NCBI GenBank assembly: GCA_944319885.1
Contig: CALUFC010000007.1
Span: 1-64,000, forward strand
Source: an uncultured Coriobacteriaceae bacterium
Lineage (GTDB): Bacteria; Actinomycetota; Coriobacteriia; Coriobacteriales; Coriobacteriaceae
DNA: 64,000 bases
Direction: 5' to 3'
The notes beneath the pieces were generated by a model that was not told the DNA's origin, searched no databases, and saw only the letters and a list, made by a program, of their open reading frames with translations. How positions within the stretch are numbered: position 1 is the first letter of the stretch; each line of letters opens with the position of its first letter. This document shows positions 8,881-17,533 of the stretch, one piece after another. The position numbers and the translations under genes are program-made.

Positions 8881-9822
8881 ATGCGTCTACGAGTCCATGG
8901 ATTTGTTCTGCATATGCGCACATGGTGCGCTGTTGCGCTGGTTGCGCTTGCGTGCGCGCTTTCGGGCTGCAACGTACATGGCGCAGGTACGGTTGAGCCG
9001 CGTGAATACCGCGCTGATGTCGTTTCGATCCTCGAGAGCGGCGACAACACCATCGAGCAGGTCAACGGCGGCGAGCCGCTGTTCACCGAGGAAGAGGTGG
9101 CTCATGCCGAGGAGAACCTCGGCTTCGAGCGTTATAGCGAGCTCGACGCGCTGGGTCGCTGCGGCGTCGCCGAGGCGTGCCTGGGCCCCGAGAACATGCC
9201 GGGACCGCACGAGGAACGGGGCGACATCTCGGACATCCACCCGTCGGGCTGGCAGAGCGCACGCTATCGCTTTGTGGAAGGCGAGAGCCTCTACAATCGC
9301 AGCCACCTTATCGCATGGTCGCTGAGCTCGGAGAACGCCAACGAGGGCAATCTCGTTACCGGTACGCGCTACATGAACGCCGAGTCCATGCTTGGCTACG
9401 AGAACCAGGTGGCACGCTATATCGACCGCACGGGTAACCACGTGCTCTACCGCGTGACGCCGCTGTTCGAGGGCGACGAGCTCGTGTGCCGCGCGGTGCA
9501 GATGGAAGCACGCTCGATCGAGGACGATGGCGTGGGCGTTTCGTTCGATGTGCTCTGCCGCAACGTGCAGCCCGGCGTGGAGATCGACTACGCCACGGGC
9601 GACAACTGGCTCGCCCAGCCGGATACTGCCGAGAACGCGGACGGCGGACAGGACGAGGAAGCGGCGCGCAGCTATGTGCTCAACACGAGCTCGCGCAAGT
9701 TCCATCTGCCCGCATGCAGCGGTGCGGCTGCGATGGATGCTTCCAACCGACGCGACGTCACGGCAACGAGAAGCGAGCTCATTGCCGAGGGGTACCAACC
9801 CTGCGGCTCGTGCAACCCGTAG
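8881..9822 (+). CDS. Secreted lipoprotein, DNA/RNA non-specific endonuclease
   Basis: A 313-residue exported nuclease. The N terminus has a basic start, a hydrophobic segment and a lipobox (LSGC) at about residues 19-22, so it is probably a lipid-anchored extracellular enzyme. The nuclease core contains YNRSHLIAWSL, with a candidate catalytic His at about residue 142, followed by NEGNLVTGTRYMN. That is the EndA-like version of the betabetaalpha-metal nuclease motif. The last 50 residues (FHLPACS, then TRSELIAEGYQPCGSCNP) form an Ada-like metal-binding tail often found on such nucleases. An AAGGAGG site precedes ATG 8881. Likely roles are nucleotide scavenging or DNA uptake. It stands just upstream of rph but probably has its own promoter. 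Confidence 0.85.
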   Translation: MRLRVHGFVLHMRTWCAVALVALACALSGCNVHGAGTVEPREYRADVVSILESGDNTIEQVNGGEPLFTEEEVAHAEENLGFERYSELDALGRCGVAEACLGPENMPGPHEERGDISDIHPSGWQSARYRFVEGESLYNRSHLIAWSLSSENANEGNLVTGTRYMNAESMLGYENQVARYIDRTGNHVLYRVTPLFEGDELVCRAVQMEARSIEDDGVGVSFDVLCRNVQPGVEIDYATGDNWLAQPDTAENADGGQDEEAARSYVLNTSSRKFHLPACSGAAAMDASNRRDVTATRSELIAEGYQPCGSCNP

Positions 9823-9940
9823 ACGCGGTGTCGACAGGCTCTATGGATTCAAAGCGTTGCGCGCCCGTGTGCACAGCGCACGCGATACCATCAACAGGTG
9901 CCGCGCGGTATGCGCGGCGATGCCCAAGGAGGATGCAGGT

Positions 9941-10675
9941 ATGGAGAAGATCGAGATCAACCGCGCGAACGGCCGCGCCGCCAACGAGCTGCGCCCTGTA
10001 GCGCTCACCCGCGATGTCATGAAGCATGCGCTGGGCTCGTGCCTCGTCGAATATGGCGATACGCGTGTGCTGTGCGCTGCAACCATCGAGGAGGGCTTGC
10101 CGGTGTGGCGCCGTGCGAGCCGCCAGGGATGGGTGACGGCGGAGTACGCCATGCTGCCGGCTGCCACAAACCGCCGCTCCAAGCGCGAGGTTGGCCAGCG
10201 CAAAGGGCGCAGCCAAGAGATCGAGCGCCTGATTGGTCGGAGCCTGCGCACCGTGGTGAACATGCGCGCGCTCGGCGAGTACACCGTCACGGTTGACTGC
10301 GATGTCATTCAGGCAGACGGTGGTACGCGCACCGCCTCCATTACTGGTGCGTGGGTGGCGCTGCACGACGCCCTCATGGCCTGGGTCGATGCGGGCAAGA
10401 TTCCTCGTCTGCCGCTCGTAGGTCAGGTGGCGGCTGTTTCGATGGGCGTCGTCGACGGTGCGTGCCTGCTCGACCTCGATTATCGCGAGGACAGCCATGC
10501 CGAAGTGGACATGAACCTCGTCGCCACCGACACCGGCGATATCGTGGAGATCCAGGGCACGGGAGAGCGCACGCCGTTTTCCCGCGAGCGTCTCAACACG
10601 CTGCTCGACCTGGGCGATGTCGGCATCAAGAAGCTCATCGAGCTGCAGAACGAGGTCACGGCGTTTCGGGAGTAA
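9941..10675 (+). CDS. rph: Ribonuclease PH
   Basis: A 244-residue phosphorolytic 3'-5' exoribonuclease that trims tRNA 3' ends. Family blocks are all present: RPVALTRDVMKHALGSCLVEYGDTRVLCAATIE near the N terminus, GWVTAEYAMLP, the RRSKREVGQRKGRSQEIERLIGRSLR stretch, VDCDVIQADGGTRTASITGAW, and the C-terminal EIQGTGE. The length is typical. The ATG at 9941 follows AAGGAGG by eight bases. It begins a probable rph-rdgB-dtd operon, with 56 bases to rdgB. Confidence 0.95.
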   Translation: MEKIEINRANGRAANELRPVALTRDVMKHALGSCLVEYGDTRVLCAATIEEGLPVWRRASRQGWVTAEYAMLPAATNRRSKREVGQRKGRSQEIERLIGRSLRTVVNMRALGEYTVTVDCDVIQADGGTRTASITGAWVALHDALMAWVDAGKIPRLPLVGQVAAVSMGVVDGACLLDLDYREDSHAEVDMNLVATDTGDIVEIQGTGERTPFSRERLNTLLDLGDVGIKKLIELQNEVTAFRE

Positions 10676-10731
10676 GTCGGCCGCGGCGGCAATGAGGTTG
10701 CGCGGCGCCGTGCGCAACAAGAGGAGGGCAC

Positions 10732-11361
10732 ATGGCGGATAACGCAAGCGAGATCGTGGCGGTTGCCACGGGAAACGCTCACAAGCTGGTGGAAATCGAG
10801 ACGATTCTGGGGGCTGCGCTGCCGGGGGTGCGGTTTGCCTCGTGGAAAGAGTTCGGCGATTTCGAAGATCCGGAGGAGACGGGGACCACGTTTGCCGAGA
10901 ACGCGCTCATCAAAGCGCGCGCGTCGGTTGCCGCCACCGGCTATGCCTCGGTGGCAGACGATTCCGGTCTCGTGGTCGACGCGCTCGACGGCGCGCCGGG
11001 GGTGTACTCCGCCCGCTATGCCGGGGTGCACGGCGACGATGCCGCGAACAACGAGAAGCTGCTGGCCAACCTCGACGGCGTGGAGGAGACCCGGCGCACA
11101 GCGCGCTTTGTGAGCGTGGTGGCGCTCGTGTATCCCGATGGGCGCGAGCTTGTGGGCGAAGGCACCTGCGAGGGCATGATTGGCTTTGCGGGGCGAGGCA
11201 GCCATGGCTTTGGCTACGATCCGCTGTTCCTTCCCAGCGATACGCCGGGCAAGACCATGGCCGAGCTCATGCCCGAGGAGAAGAACGCCATCAGCCACCG
11301 CTTCCATGCGCTCGAGAGCCTGTGCGCGCAGCTCGCCGCGAGCAGCGACGGCGAGGTATAG
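10732..11361 (+). CDS. rdgB: RdgB/HAM1 non-canonical purine NTP pyrophosphatase
   Basis: A 209-residue cytoplasmic house-cleaning enzyme that hydrolyses ITP, dITP and XTP to monophosphates. The N-terminal VATGNAHKLVEI is the substrate-binding opening. TTFAENALIKARA and DDSGLVVDALDGAPGVYSARYAG are the signature blocks. GFGYDPLFLP is at about residue 162, and SHRFHALE lies near the C terminus. It sits between rph and dtd, an association seen in many Gram-positive genomes. A GAGGAGGG site precedes the ATG. Confidence 0.95.
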   Translation: MADNASEIVAVATGNAHKLVEIETILGAALPGVRFASWKEFGDFEDPEETGTTFAENALIKARASVAATGYASVADDSGLVVDALDGAPGVYSARYAGVHGDDAANNEKLLANLDGVEETRRTARFVSVVALVYPDGRELVGEGTCEGMIGFAGRGSHGFGYDPLFLPSDTPGKTMAELMPEEKNAISHRFHALESLCAQLAASSDGEV

Positions 11362-11362
11362 C

Positions 11363-11815
11363 ATGCGTGCTGTGGTCCAGCGCGTTCGGCGCGCACATAT
11401 CGTCATCGATGGCGAGCCGGGCGGCTCCATCGGCGCGGGCTATGTCATCCTGCTCGGTGTGGGGCACGAAGACACGCTGGCAGATGCCGAGCGGCTGTGG
11501 AACAAGATCTTCTCTTTGCGCATCATGCAGGACGAGCAGGGAAAAACCAACCGCGCCCTCGCCGATGTGGACGGTGCGGTGCTCGTGGTATCCCAGTTCA
11601 CGCTGTATGCCGATTGTCGGCGCGGCCGAAGGCCCTCGTTCACCGCTGCCGGTGATCCTGCGTTGGCAAGCGAGCTGTACGAGCAGTTCGTCTCGCTGGC
11701 GCGCCGCGATGTGCCGCATGTCGAGACAGGCTCGTTCGGCGCCGATATGCAGATCGAGCTGGTCAACGACGGCCCGTTCACCATTGTGCTCGATACCGTC
11801 GATCTCGCCCGGTAG
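11363..11815 (+). CDS. dtd: D-aminoacyl-tRNA deacylase
   Basis: A 150-residue enzyme that removes D-amino acids mischarged on tRNA. Diagnostic motifs are MRAVVQRV at the start, the SQFTLYADCRRGRRPSF block (residues 73-89), and NDGPFTI near the C terminus, in the position of the family's NxGPxT element. The length matches the family. The start codon is one base past the rdgB stop, so the two are translationally coupled. Confidence 0.95.
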   Translation: MRAVVQRVRRAHIVIDGEPGGSIGAGYVILLGVGHEDTLADAERLWNKIFSLRIMQDEQGKTNRALADVDGAVLVVSQFTLYADCRRGRRPSFTAAGDPALASELYEQFVSLARRDVPHVETGSFGADMQIELVNDGPFTIVLDTVDLAR

Positions 11816-12021
11816 GCATGGACGCCTGTGCGCTACGTCGCGCGTGCACATTGCGGCGGTGCGCCCGCGCCGCGGGCCCTCTCTCGCGCCGCCATATGAA
11901 AAACAGTTGATATCGCATCAAGCCCTATGGGGCATACCGGCAAGGCTGCTATACTTAGTCCGTTTTGACTAATTTGGGGGTAGTCTACCCGTTTTGAACA
12001 TGCCTGCAGGAGGCTTTGCAG
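11816..12021. promoter_or_regulatory. Intergenic region with probable promoter of the veg-ispE unit
   Basis: A 206-base gap that becomes AT-richer near 11940-12000. A TATACT hexamer at about 11951-11956 is a candidate -10 box, but no convincing -35 is at the right distance. A short GGGTAGTCTACCC palindrome follows at about 11977-11990. Confidence 0.4.
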
Positions 12022-12318
12022 ATGGATGAGATGCCGGTCAACCACGTTGAGGAAATTCAGGAGAAGCTTGGCCAGATGGTTGGCGAGCGCGTGCGCGTGA
12101 AGGCGAATATGGGCCGCACGCGCGTGATCGAGCGCATGGGCACCATCAAGACCGTGCATCCTTCCGTCTTCGTGGTCGAGGTCACCGAGCGCCGTGGCCG
12201 CACCTCTCGCCAGTCGTATCAGTATGTCGACGTGCTCACCGGCACCGTCGAGCTGTTCGATCCGGCAACGGGTGAGCATATCTTCACGCCCATGGGCAAC
12301 CAGTCCGAGGAGCATTAA
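12022..12318 (+). CDS. veg: Veg family protein
   Basis: A 98-residue protein with the Veg pattern: an N-terminal helix (VEEIQEKLGQMVGERVRVKANMGRTR), then IERMGTIKTVHPSVFVVEV and a terminal YQYVDVLTGTVELF. In Bacillus, Veg is highly expressed and linked to biofilm regulation and spore outgrowth; its role here is unknown. The ATG at 12022 is preferred to an upstream TTG because CAGGAGG lies eight bases before it. ispE follows two bases after its stop, and the same veg-ispE adjacency is found in Bacillus. Confidence 0.85.
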   Translation: MDEMPVNHVEEIQEKLGQMVGERVRVKANMGRTRVIERMGTIKTVHPSVFVVEVTERRGRTSRQSYQYVDVLTGTVELFDPATGEHIFTPMGNQSEEH

Positions 12319-12320
12319 GC

Positions 12321-13211
12321 ATGACGAGCGCGTTTTTGCTTGTCACGGCGCCGGCGAAGATCAACTTGTATCTCGGCGTGCACGATGAGAAGGACGAGCG
12401 CGGCTACCATCGCGTCGATTCGGTCATGACCACGCTCGATCTCGCCGACGTGCTGGCGATTGCTCCCGCCGAGGAGCTCAGCGTCCGCACTGTGCCCGAG
12501 AGCGATTTTCCGCAGGAGGAGAACACCGCATACCGTGCCGCCGTTGCCATGGGCGAGGCGTTTGGGCGCACGCCGGCCTTCACCATCCTCATCGACAAGC
12601 ACATTCCCGTGCGCGCCGGGCTGGGCGGTCCCTCGTCAGACGCTGCGGCAACCATCTTCGGCATCTGTCGCTTCTGGAACATCGATCCGTCGGATCCGCG
12701 CATCGAGGCGGTCGCGCGTTCCATTGGCGCAGACGTCCCGTTTTTCCTCTACGGCCCGCCGGCATACCTCGACGGCGCGGGCGACACGGTGCGCGAGCTG
12801 TTCCGCCCGCTTACGGGTACGCCGGTTGCGCTGGTGAAGCCCGCATCTGGCGGCGTCTCGACGCCCGAGGCATATCGTGCGTTCGATGCGGATCCTCAGC
12901 TGCTGCCCCCGCTTGAGCCGCTGTTGGAGGGCCTGCGCGCGCACGACGAGACGAAGATCTTCGCGCATGTGGCGAACAATCTGGCGCCGGCATCGTGCTC
13001 GCTCAATCCCGAGATGGCCGAGATTCTGGCATGGATGCGCACGCAGCCAGATGTGCGTGCGGCAAACATCTGCGGATCGGGGGCTACGGTCTTCGCCGTG
13101 TGCAACACGCAGATGGCGGCGAACGCCATCGCGAAGGCGGCGCTCGCGCGCGGTTGGTGGGCGAATGCGGCAAAGATGGAGAAGTCGGGACCGTATGTCG
13201 CTGCGGGCTAG
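12321..13211 (+). CDS. ispE: 4-diphosphocytidyl-2-C-methyl-D-erythritol kinase
   Basis: A 296-residue GHMP kinase for the fourth step of the non-mevalonate isoprenoid pathway, whose ispD and ispF steps are also encoded in this window. APAKINLYLGV opens the protein. The ATP-binding glycine motif is PVRAGLGGPSSDAAAT at about residues 94-109, with Pro in a position where Gly is more usual. The C terminus has SGSGATVF-like sequence (ICGSGATVFAVC). It forms a tight pair with veg. Confidence 0.95.
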   Translation: MTSAFLLVTAPAKINLYLGVHDEKDERGYHRVDSVMTTLDLADVLAIAPAEELSVRTVPESDFPQEENTAYRAAVAMGEAFGRTPAFTILIDKHIPVRAGLGGPSSDAAATIFGICRFWNIDPSDPRIEAVARSIGADVPFFLYGPPAYLDGAGDTVRELFRPLTGTPVALVKPASGGVSTPEAYRAFDADPQLLPPLEPLLEGLRAHDETKIFAHVANNLAPASCSLNPEMAEILAWMRTQPDVRAANICGSGATVFAVCNTQMAANAIAKAALARGWWANAAKMEKSGPYVAAG

Positions 13212-13248
13212 CATCGCGGCGAGCATTCTGCTACTATAGCTTTCGCTT

Positions 13249-13325
13249 CGGGTTGTGGCTCAGTTTGGTAGAGCACCGCGTTCGGGACGCGGGGGTCGCT
13301 GGTTCAAATCCAGTCAACCCGACCA
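13249..13325 (+). tRNA. tRNA-Pro (anticodon CGG)
   Basis: A complete 77-base cloverleaf. Acceptor arms CGGGTTG and CAACCCG are followed by A and an encoded CCA. The anticodon stem CCGCG/CGCGG closes the loop TTCGGGA, giving anticodon CGG (reads CCG). The T arm contains GGTTCAAATCC. It is followed by an intrinsic terminator. Confidence 0.95.
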
Positions 13326-13336
13326 TTGCAAAGATA

Positions 13337-13370
13337 CAGGCCAGAGTGGTTATCCGCTCTGGCCTGTTTT
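13337..13370 (+). terminator. Intrinsic terminator of tRNA-Pro
   Basis: A perfect 10-bp stem (CAGGCCAGAG with CTCTGGCCTG) and a 10-base loop, followed directly by TTTT. It begins 12 bases after the tRNA. Confidence 0.9.
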
Positions 13371-13422
13371 GCTATCGAGCGTTCGTACCGAGGCGCAGAC
13401 AGCGCCTGTGACGCCTTGGGCC

Positions 13423-13495
13423 GCCATAGTATGCCAAATTGACCTCTAAGCACGCTCAATAGGGGCGCTTAGAGGTCAATTTGGCATACTATGGC
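13423..13495. repeat. 29-bp perfect inverted repeat with 15-base loop
   Basis: Left arm 13423-13451 and right arm 13467-13495 are exact reverse complements; the arms begin GCCATAGTATGCC and end CTCTAAGC. The arms are AT-richer than the surroundings. There is no T tract on either side, so it is unlikely to be a plain terminator. It lies in the gap between the tRNA-Pro terminator and the convergent oxidoreductase gene. Confidence 0.85.
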
Positions 13496-13582
13496 AGTTT
13501 GTATGGCAGGCTGGCGCATGCGCGCGCATGTGCAAGCGCCCGGGCCGGTGGCGCGGCCGGGCCGGGCGCGTTGCTGCAATGG

Positions 13583-14977
13583 CTAGAGCTCTTCGGCGAG
13601 GTAGCCGCCCATGAGATGGCCCATGACGCTCGCCATCATGAGACCGCGCGTCCAGCCGCTCGAGTCACCCAGGCAGTGCAGGCCGCGCACGTTGGTGTTG
13701 AAGCGCTCGTCCATGCGCACGCGGTTGCTGTAGAACTTGAGCTCGGGTGCGTAGAGCAGCGTCTCGGCGGAAGCGAAGCCGGGGATGGCCTCGTCGACGG
13801 CGAGCATGAAGTTCACAATCGAGGTCATGGTGCGGTAGGGCAGAGCGCTCGTGATGTCGCCTGCAACGGCGTCGACGAGTGTGGGGCGCACGTTGGAACG
13901 CGAAAGCTCCTTTTGCCAGGTGCGCTTGCCATCCAGGATGTCGCCGAAGCGCTGGACCAGGATCTGCCCGTCGCCGAGCATGTTGCACAGCCGCCCCACG
14001 TTCAGGGCGTAGGCGATGGGCTGGTCGAAGGGCTCGCGGAAGTTGTGCGTCACGAGCACCGCGAGGTTCGTGTTGTCGGATTTCCGCTCCTTGTAGGAGT
14101 GGCCGTTCACCACCGCGAGGCCGCCGTCGTAGTTCTCCTGGGAGACGAAGCCTCCAGGGTTCTGGCAGAAGGTGCGCACCTTGTTGCGGAACGGGTTGGG
14201 ATAGCCGATGAGCTTGCTCTCGTACAGCACGTCGTTCACGCGCTCCATGACCTCGTTGCGCACCTCAACGCGCACGCCCATGTCCACGGGGCCGGGGAGG
14301 TGCGAGATGCCGTGCGCCGAGCAGAGATGCTCGAGCCAGTCGGCGCCGCGTCGCCCGGTGGCCACGATGACGCGCTCGGCGTTAATCGTCACCGGACCTT
14401 CGGGGCCTTCGGCGATAATGCCGCGGCACACATCGTCCTCGATGATGAGATCGCGGCAGTCGGTCGAGAAGAGCATCTCGACGCCGTGCTCCTGCAGATG
14501 CTGCTCGATGCGGAGATAGATCTCCTGCGCCTTCTCGGTTCCCAGGTGGCGAATGGGGCAGTCGACTAGCTTGAGGCCGGCTTGGATGGCGCGAAGCCTG
14601 ATGGTGCGGATCGCTTCGGGCGCCTCGAGGCCCTCGACATGCTCGTCGGCACCAAAGGCGAGGTAGATCTGGTCGACCTCGTTGATCATCGCCTGCGCGA
14701 GATCGGTGCCGATGAGCTCGGGCAAATCGCCACCCACCTCATGGGAAAGCGAGAGCTTGCCGTCTGAGAACGCGCCGGCGCCCGAGAAGCCCGTGGTGAT
14801 GCGGCACGGCGTGCATCCCACGCAGCGGCCGGTTTTTTCCTTGGGGCAGCTGCGGCGCTCGACCGGTAGGCCCTTCTCGACGATGACGATGCGCTTGTCC
14901 GGGCACAGCTCGGTGAGGCGCAGCGCGGTGAAGATGCCCGACGGGCCCGCGCCAACGATGACGACGTCTGCGTTCAT
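13583..14977 (-). CDS. FAD-dependent oxidoreductase of the COG2509 type
   Basis: A 464-residue flavoprotein. The N terminus has a Rossmann dinucleotide motif, VIVGAGPSGIFTALRL (residues 5-20), followed by a cysteine pair region CVGCTPC and GFSGAGAFSDGKLSL. VIVATGRRGADWL is the second nucleotide-contact strand. The C terminus ends with GLHCLGDSSGWTRGLMMASVMG, the FAD-binding GD box. This matches the uncharacterised FAD-dependent dehydrogenase family; the substrate is unknown. A TATAAT on the minus strand at 15017-15022 gives a leader of about 30 bases. It is divergent from the PTS regulator. Confidence 0.8.
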   Translation of the reverse strand: MNADVVIVGAGPSGIFTALRLTELCPDKRIVIVEKGLPVERRSCPKEKTGRCVGCTPCRITTGFSGAGAFSDGKLSLSHEVGGDLPELIGTDLAQAMINEVDQIYLAFGADEHVEGLEAPEAIRTIRLRAIQAGLKLVDCPIRHLGTEKAQEIYLRIEQHLQEHGVEMLFSTDCRDLIIEDDVCRGIIAEGPEGPVTINAERVIVATGRRGADWLEHLCSAHGISHLPGPVDMGVRVEVRNEVMERVNDVLYESKLIGYPNPFRNKVRTFCQNPGGFVSQENYDGGLAVVNGHSYKERKSDNTNLAVLVTHNFREPFDQPIAYALNVGRLCNMLGDGQILVQRFGDILDGKRTWQKELSRSNVRPTLVDAVAGDITSALPYRTMTSIVNFMLAVDEAIPGFASAETLLYAPELKFYSNRVRMDERFNTNVRGLHCLGDSSGWTRGLMMASVMGHLMGGYLAEEL

Positions 14978-15092
14978 GAGGACGTTCCTTTCTGAACGGT
15001 TGCATGAGCATCACCAATTATAGGAACTGCCGCCTGCACGGCCCCTGCATCCATTAGTTCGAATCTTGCCGTCTGCGCGGCAATCGCGCTCG

Positions 15093-15121
15093 TTGAGAGG
15101 TGCCGTACCGTTCCATATAGT
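15093..15121 (+). promoter_or_regulatory. Sigma-70-like promoter of the beta-glucoside regulator
   Basis: TTGAGA (15093-15098), a 17-base spacer and TATAGT (15116-15121). It ends 25 bases before the start codon at 15147, with AAGGGGG as the ribosome binding site. Confidence 0.7.
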
Positions 15122-15146
15122 GGAAGATGCGAAGGGGGTGATTCAC

Positions 15147-17090
15147 ATGCAGTCGACCAAGCTTGTCAAGCAGCTGCGCGAGCGCGCATCCATGTCGCTC
15201 GACGAGGTTGCGCGGCTGCTGGATGTGAGCACCCGCACCGCACGCGCCTATATCCACGACACCAACGCGTCTATGGAGGGCATCGCGACCATTCGCTTTT
15301 CGCGCCGGGATGCCGGCTATCGTTTGGAGATCGCCGATGCGGAAGCGCTCGATAGCTGGTTGGCGCGCATGGCCCAGCTGGAGGGCGTCGACGGTGCCGA
15401 GGCAACGCGGGAGCGCGTCTCGTACCTTCTAAACGACCTGCTGTGTCGCAACGACTGGGTCACGATTGCCGATCTGGCTTCGGTGCTCTTCGTGACGCCG
15501 CAGCGCGTCTCGCGCGATTTGAAGCAGGTCGAGGAAAAACTCGCTCGTTTTGGTCTTGCGATCGAGAAGCGCCCGCGGTACGGCATCCGCGTGACGGGCG
15601 ATGAGTTCGCGCGGCGCCTTTGCCTGGCAAGCCTGTCCTCGCACGAGCAGGTCGCACGCGTGCTGGGCGCAGACGACGATGCGTCGCAGCACCTGCTCGA
15701 GCAGATCACGCACTGTCTTGAGGATGTCGTGCAAGCCGAGGGGTTCCCCTTGAGCGGCATGGCGTTTCAGAATCTCGTGGTTCATATCTACGTGGCGCTC
15801 GTGCGCATTCGTGAGAACTGCTATGTGCCCATGGACGCGCTCAACGCGCAGCGCATCCAGGCGTCGCCAGAGTACACCGTTGCTTGCAAGGTCGCGGCTG
15901 CGGTCGAGGGTATCGCCGGCGTCGAGCTGCCCGAGGAGGAGATCGTCTACATCGCGATTCACCTCGCGGGCAAAAAGACGCTCAACGGGCTCATGTTCGG
16001 TGGCGACGCCGATGCATCAGAAGACGATGACATCGCCTCGCCGGTTATCTCGGACAACGTCTGGAACGTGGTGGGCGAGATCCTCGACAAGGTCTACGAG
16101 CTCTTCAAGTTCGATTTCCGCTCCGATCTCGAGCTGCGCATGAACCTCGCGCGCCATCTCGTGCCGTTGTCGGTGCGCCTGAAATACAACATGCGGGTCG
16201 ACAACCCGATTCTGAACGACATCAAGACGCGGTTCCCGCTGGCATATTCCATGGCGCTCGAATCTGCCGAGATTCTCGAGCGCACCTGGGGCAACCGTCC
16301 CTCCGAGGAGGAGACCGGTTTTATCGCCATGGCGTTCGCGCTCGCGCTTGATCGCCAGAAGACCGAGCCGCCCAAGAAGAACATCCTGGTGGTGTGCGCC
16401 TCGGGGCAGGGGAGCGCCCGCATGCTCGAGATGCGCTACCGCAAGGAGTTCGGCAAGCTCATCGGCAATTGCATCGCCTGCGACGTCGCAAGTATTGGCA
16501 ACGTCGATTTCTCGAATATCGACTACGTGTTCACCACCGTGCCCATCACCCGGCCCCTCCCGGTGCCGGTGTGCGAGGTCACCTATTTTTTGGGGTCATC
16601 CGAGACCGCCCACATCAAGCAGGTCTTGAGTGGCGTGCGCGACGCCGCCGGCCAGGTGCGCGAGCTCGATCCCCATTTGTTCTTTACGCACCTCGACCTG
16701 CCAAGCAAGCAGGCTGTGATCGATTACCTGTGCGATCGCGTCGAGGAGTCGCGCACGGTGGATGCGAACTTCCGCGAGAAGATCGCGCGCCGCGAGCAGG
16801 CGGCGACCACCTCGTTTGGCAATCTCGTTGCCATGCCGCATCCGCTCGAGGCGGCGAGCGACGACGCGTTCGTCTGCATCGGCCTGCTCGACCATCCCGT
16901 TGCGTGGGACGAGCACGGCACGCAGGTGCAGGCCGTGTTCCTCGTCTTCTTCCCGCGCGGCGGCTGGCACGAGCACGGGAGCTTCTTCAGCATGCTTGCC
17001 GATCTGTTCATGGATGAGCAAGCCATACTGCGCATCTTGCACCACCAAGACTGGGAGACATTCGTTGCTGAATTTGAGGGAGGACGATGA
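15147..17090 (+). CDS. PRD-containing transcriptional activator, LicR/BglG family
   Basis: A 647-residue PTS-controlled regulator. An N-terminal HTH (about residues 10-50, MSLDEVARLLDVSTRTARAY) and a second Mga-like HTH (about 105-150, ADLASVLFVTPQRVSRDLKQ) are followed by two PRDs (about 185-290 and 300-410). An EIIB-like domain begins at about 412 (ILVVCASGQGS, candidate Cys at 416). A C-terminal EIIA-like domain carries AMPHPLEA near 560, whose His is the expected phosphorylation site. This is the architecture of LicR/MtlR-type activators, which respond to phosphorylation by HPr and the cognate EIIB. It overlaps the IIA gene by one base and so probably regulates the operon it heads. ATG 15147 is preferred by ribosome-site spacing. 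Confidence 0.85.
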   Translation: MQSTKLVKQLRERASMSLDEVARLLDVSTRTARAYIHDTNASMEGIATIRFSRRDAGYRLEIADAEALDSWLARMAQLEGVDGAEATRERVSYLLNDLLCRNDWVTIADLASVLFVTPQRVSRDLKQVEEKLARFGLAIEKRPRYGIRVTGDEFARRLCLASLSSHEQVARVLGADDDASQHLLEQITHCLEDVVQAEGFPLSGMAFQNLVVHIYVALVRIRENCYVPMDALNAQRIQASPEYTVACKVAAAVEGIAGVELPEEEIVYIAIHLAGKKTLNGLMFGGDADASEDDDIASPVISDNVWNVVGEILDKVYELFKFDFRSDLELRMNLARHLVPLSVRLKYNMRVDNPILNDIKTRFPLAYSMALESAEILERTWGNRPSEEETGFIAMAFALALDRQKTEPPKKNILVVCASGQGSARMLEMRYRKEFGKLIGNCIACDVASIGNVDFSNIDYVFTTVPITRPLPVPVCEVTYFLGSSETAHIKQVLSGVRDAAGQVRELDPHLFFTHLDLPSKQAVIDYLCDRVEESRTVDANFREKIARREQAATTSFGNLVAMPHPLEAASDDAFVCIGLLDHPVAWDEHGTQVQAVFLVFFPRGGWHEHGSFFSMLADLFMDEQAILRILHHQDWETFVAEFEGGR

Positions 17091-17452
17091 TGGCTGAGGA
17101 AATCAACGCAACCATGACCGAGGAGGAGCGCGAGGCGGCCCAGATGATTTCGTTCGGGATCATCGCCGCAGCCGGCCAGGCGCGCAGCCTCGCGTTCGAA
17201 GCGCTCAAGGCGGCGCGCGAGGGAAACTTCGAACAGGCCGAGGGTCTCCTGACGCAATCCGGAGACGCGGCGCTCGAGGCGCATCACCAGCAGACTAAGC
17301 TGCTCTCGAAGGAGGCGGCTGGCGACCACACCCCGGTCGACGTGATGCTCGTGCATGCGCAAGACCACCTTATGACGGCGATGCTCGCTCAGGAGCTTAT
17401 CGGCGAGCTTGTCAATCTCTATAAGACCAAACAGGACAAAGGGGAGCTATAG
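17090..17452 (+). CDS. PTS lactose/cellobiose-family IIA component
   Basis: A 120-residue helical phosphocarrier. The active-site region VHAQDHLMTAMLAQEL matches the IIA Lac/Cel signature; its first His (about residue 86) should accept phosphate from HPr. FGIIAAAGQARSLAFEAL and HHQQTKLLSKEA are other family blocks. ATG codons at 17087 and 17090 are both usable; GGGAGGA at 17078-17084 favours the second. It is cytoplasmic and passes phosphate to the IIB protein encoded 81 bases downstream. Confidence 0.9.
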   Translation: MAEEINATMTEEEREAAQMISFGIIAAAGQARSLAFEALKAAREGNFEQAEGLLTQSGDAALEAHHQQTKLLSKEAAGDHTPVDVMLVHAQDHLMTAMLAQELIGELVNLYKTKQDKGEL

Positions 17453-17533
17453 GGAGACGAACGCCGTAGACGGGACCGTGCATCGGGTGCACGGAAAAGG
17501 ATCTACAGGGAAACGAAGAGAAGGAGGGAAGCG

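Noticed and set aside
13255-13449. Short open frame over tRNA-Pro and its terminator
   Set aside because: It is translated tRNA sequence with no coding evidence.
17453-17533. Possible antiterminator (RAT) hairpin between PTS IIA and IIB
   Set aside because: The 81-base gap has only weak self-complementarity and no terminator; the regulator's two HTH domains indicate a DNA-binding activator and not an RNA-binding antiterminator.
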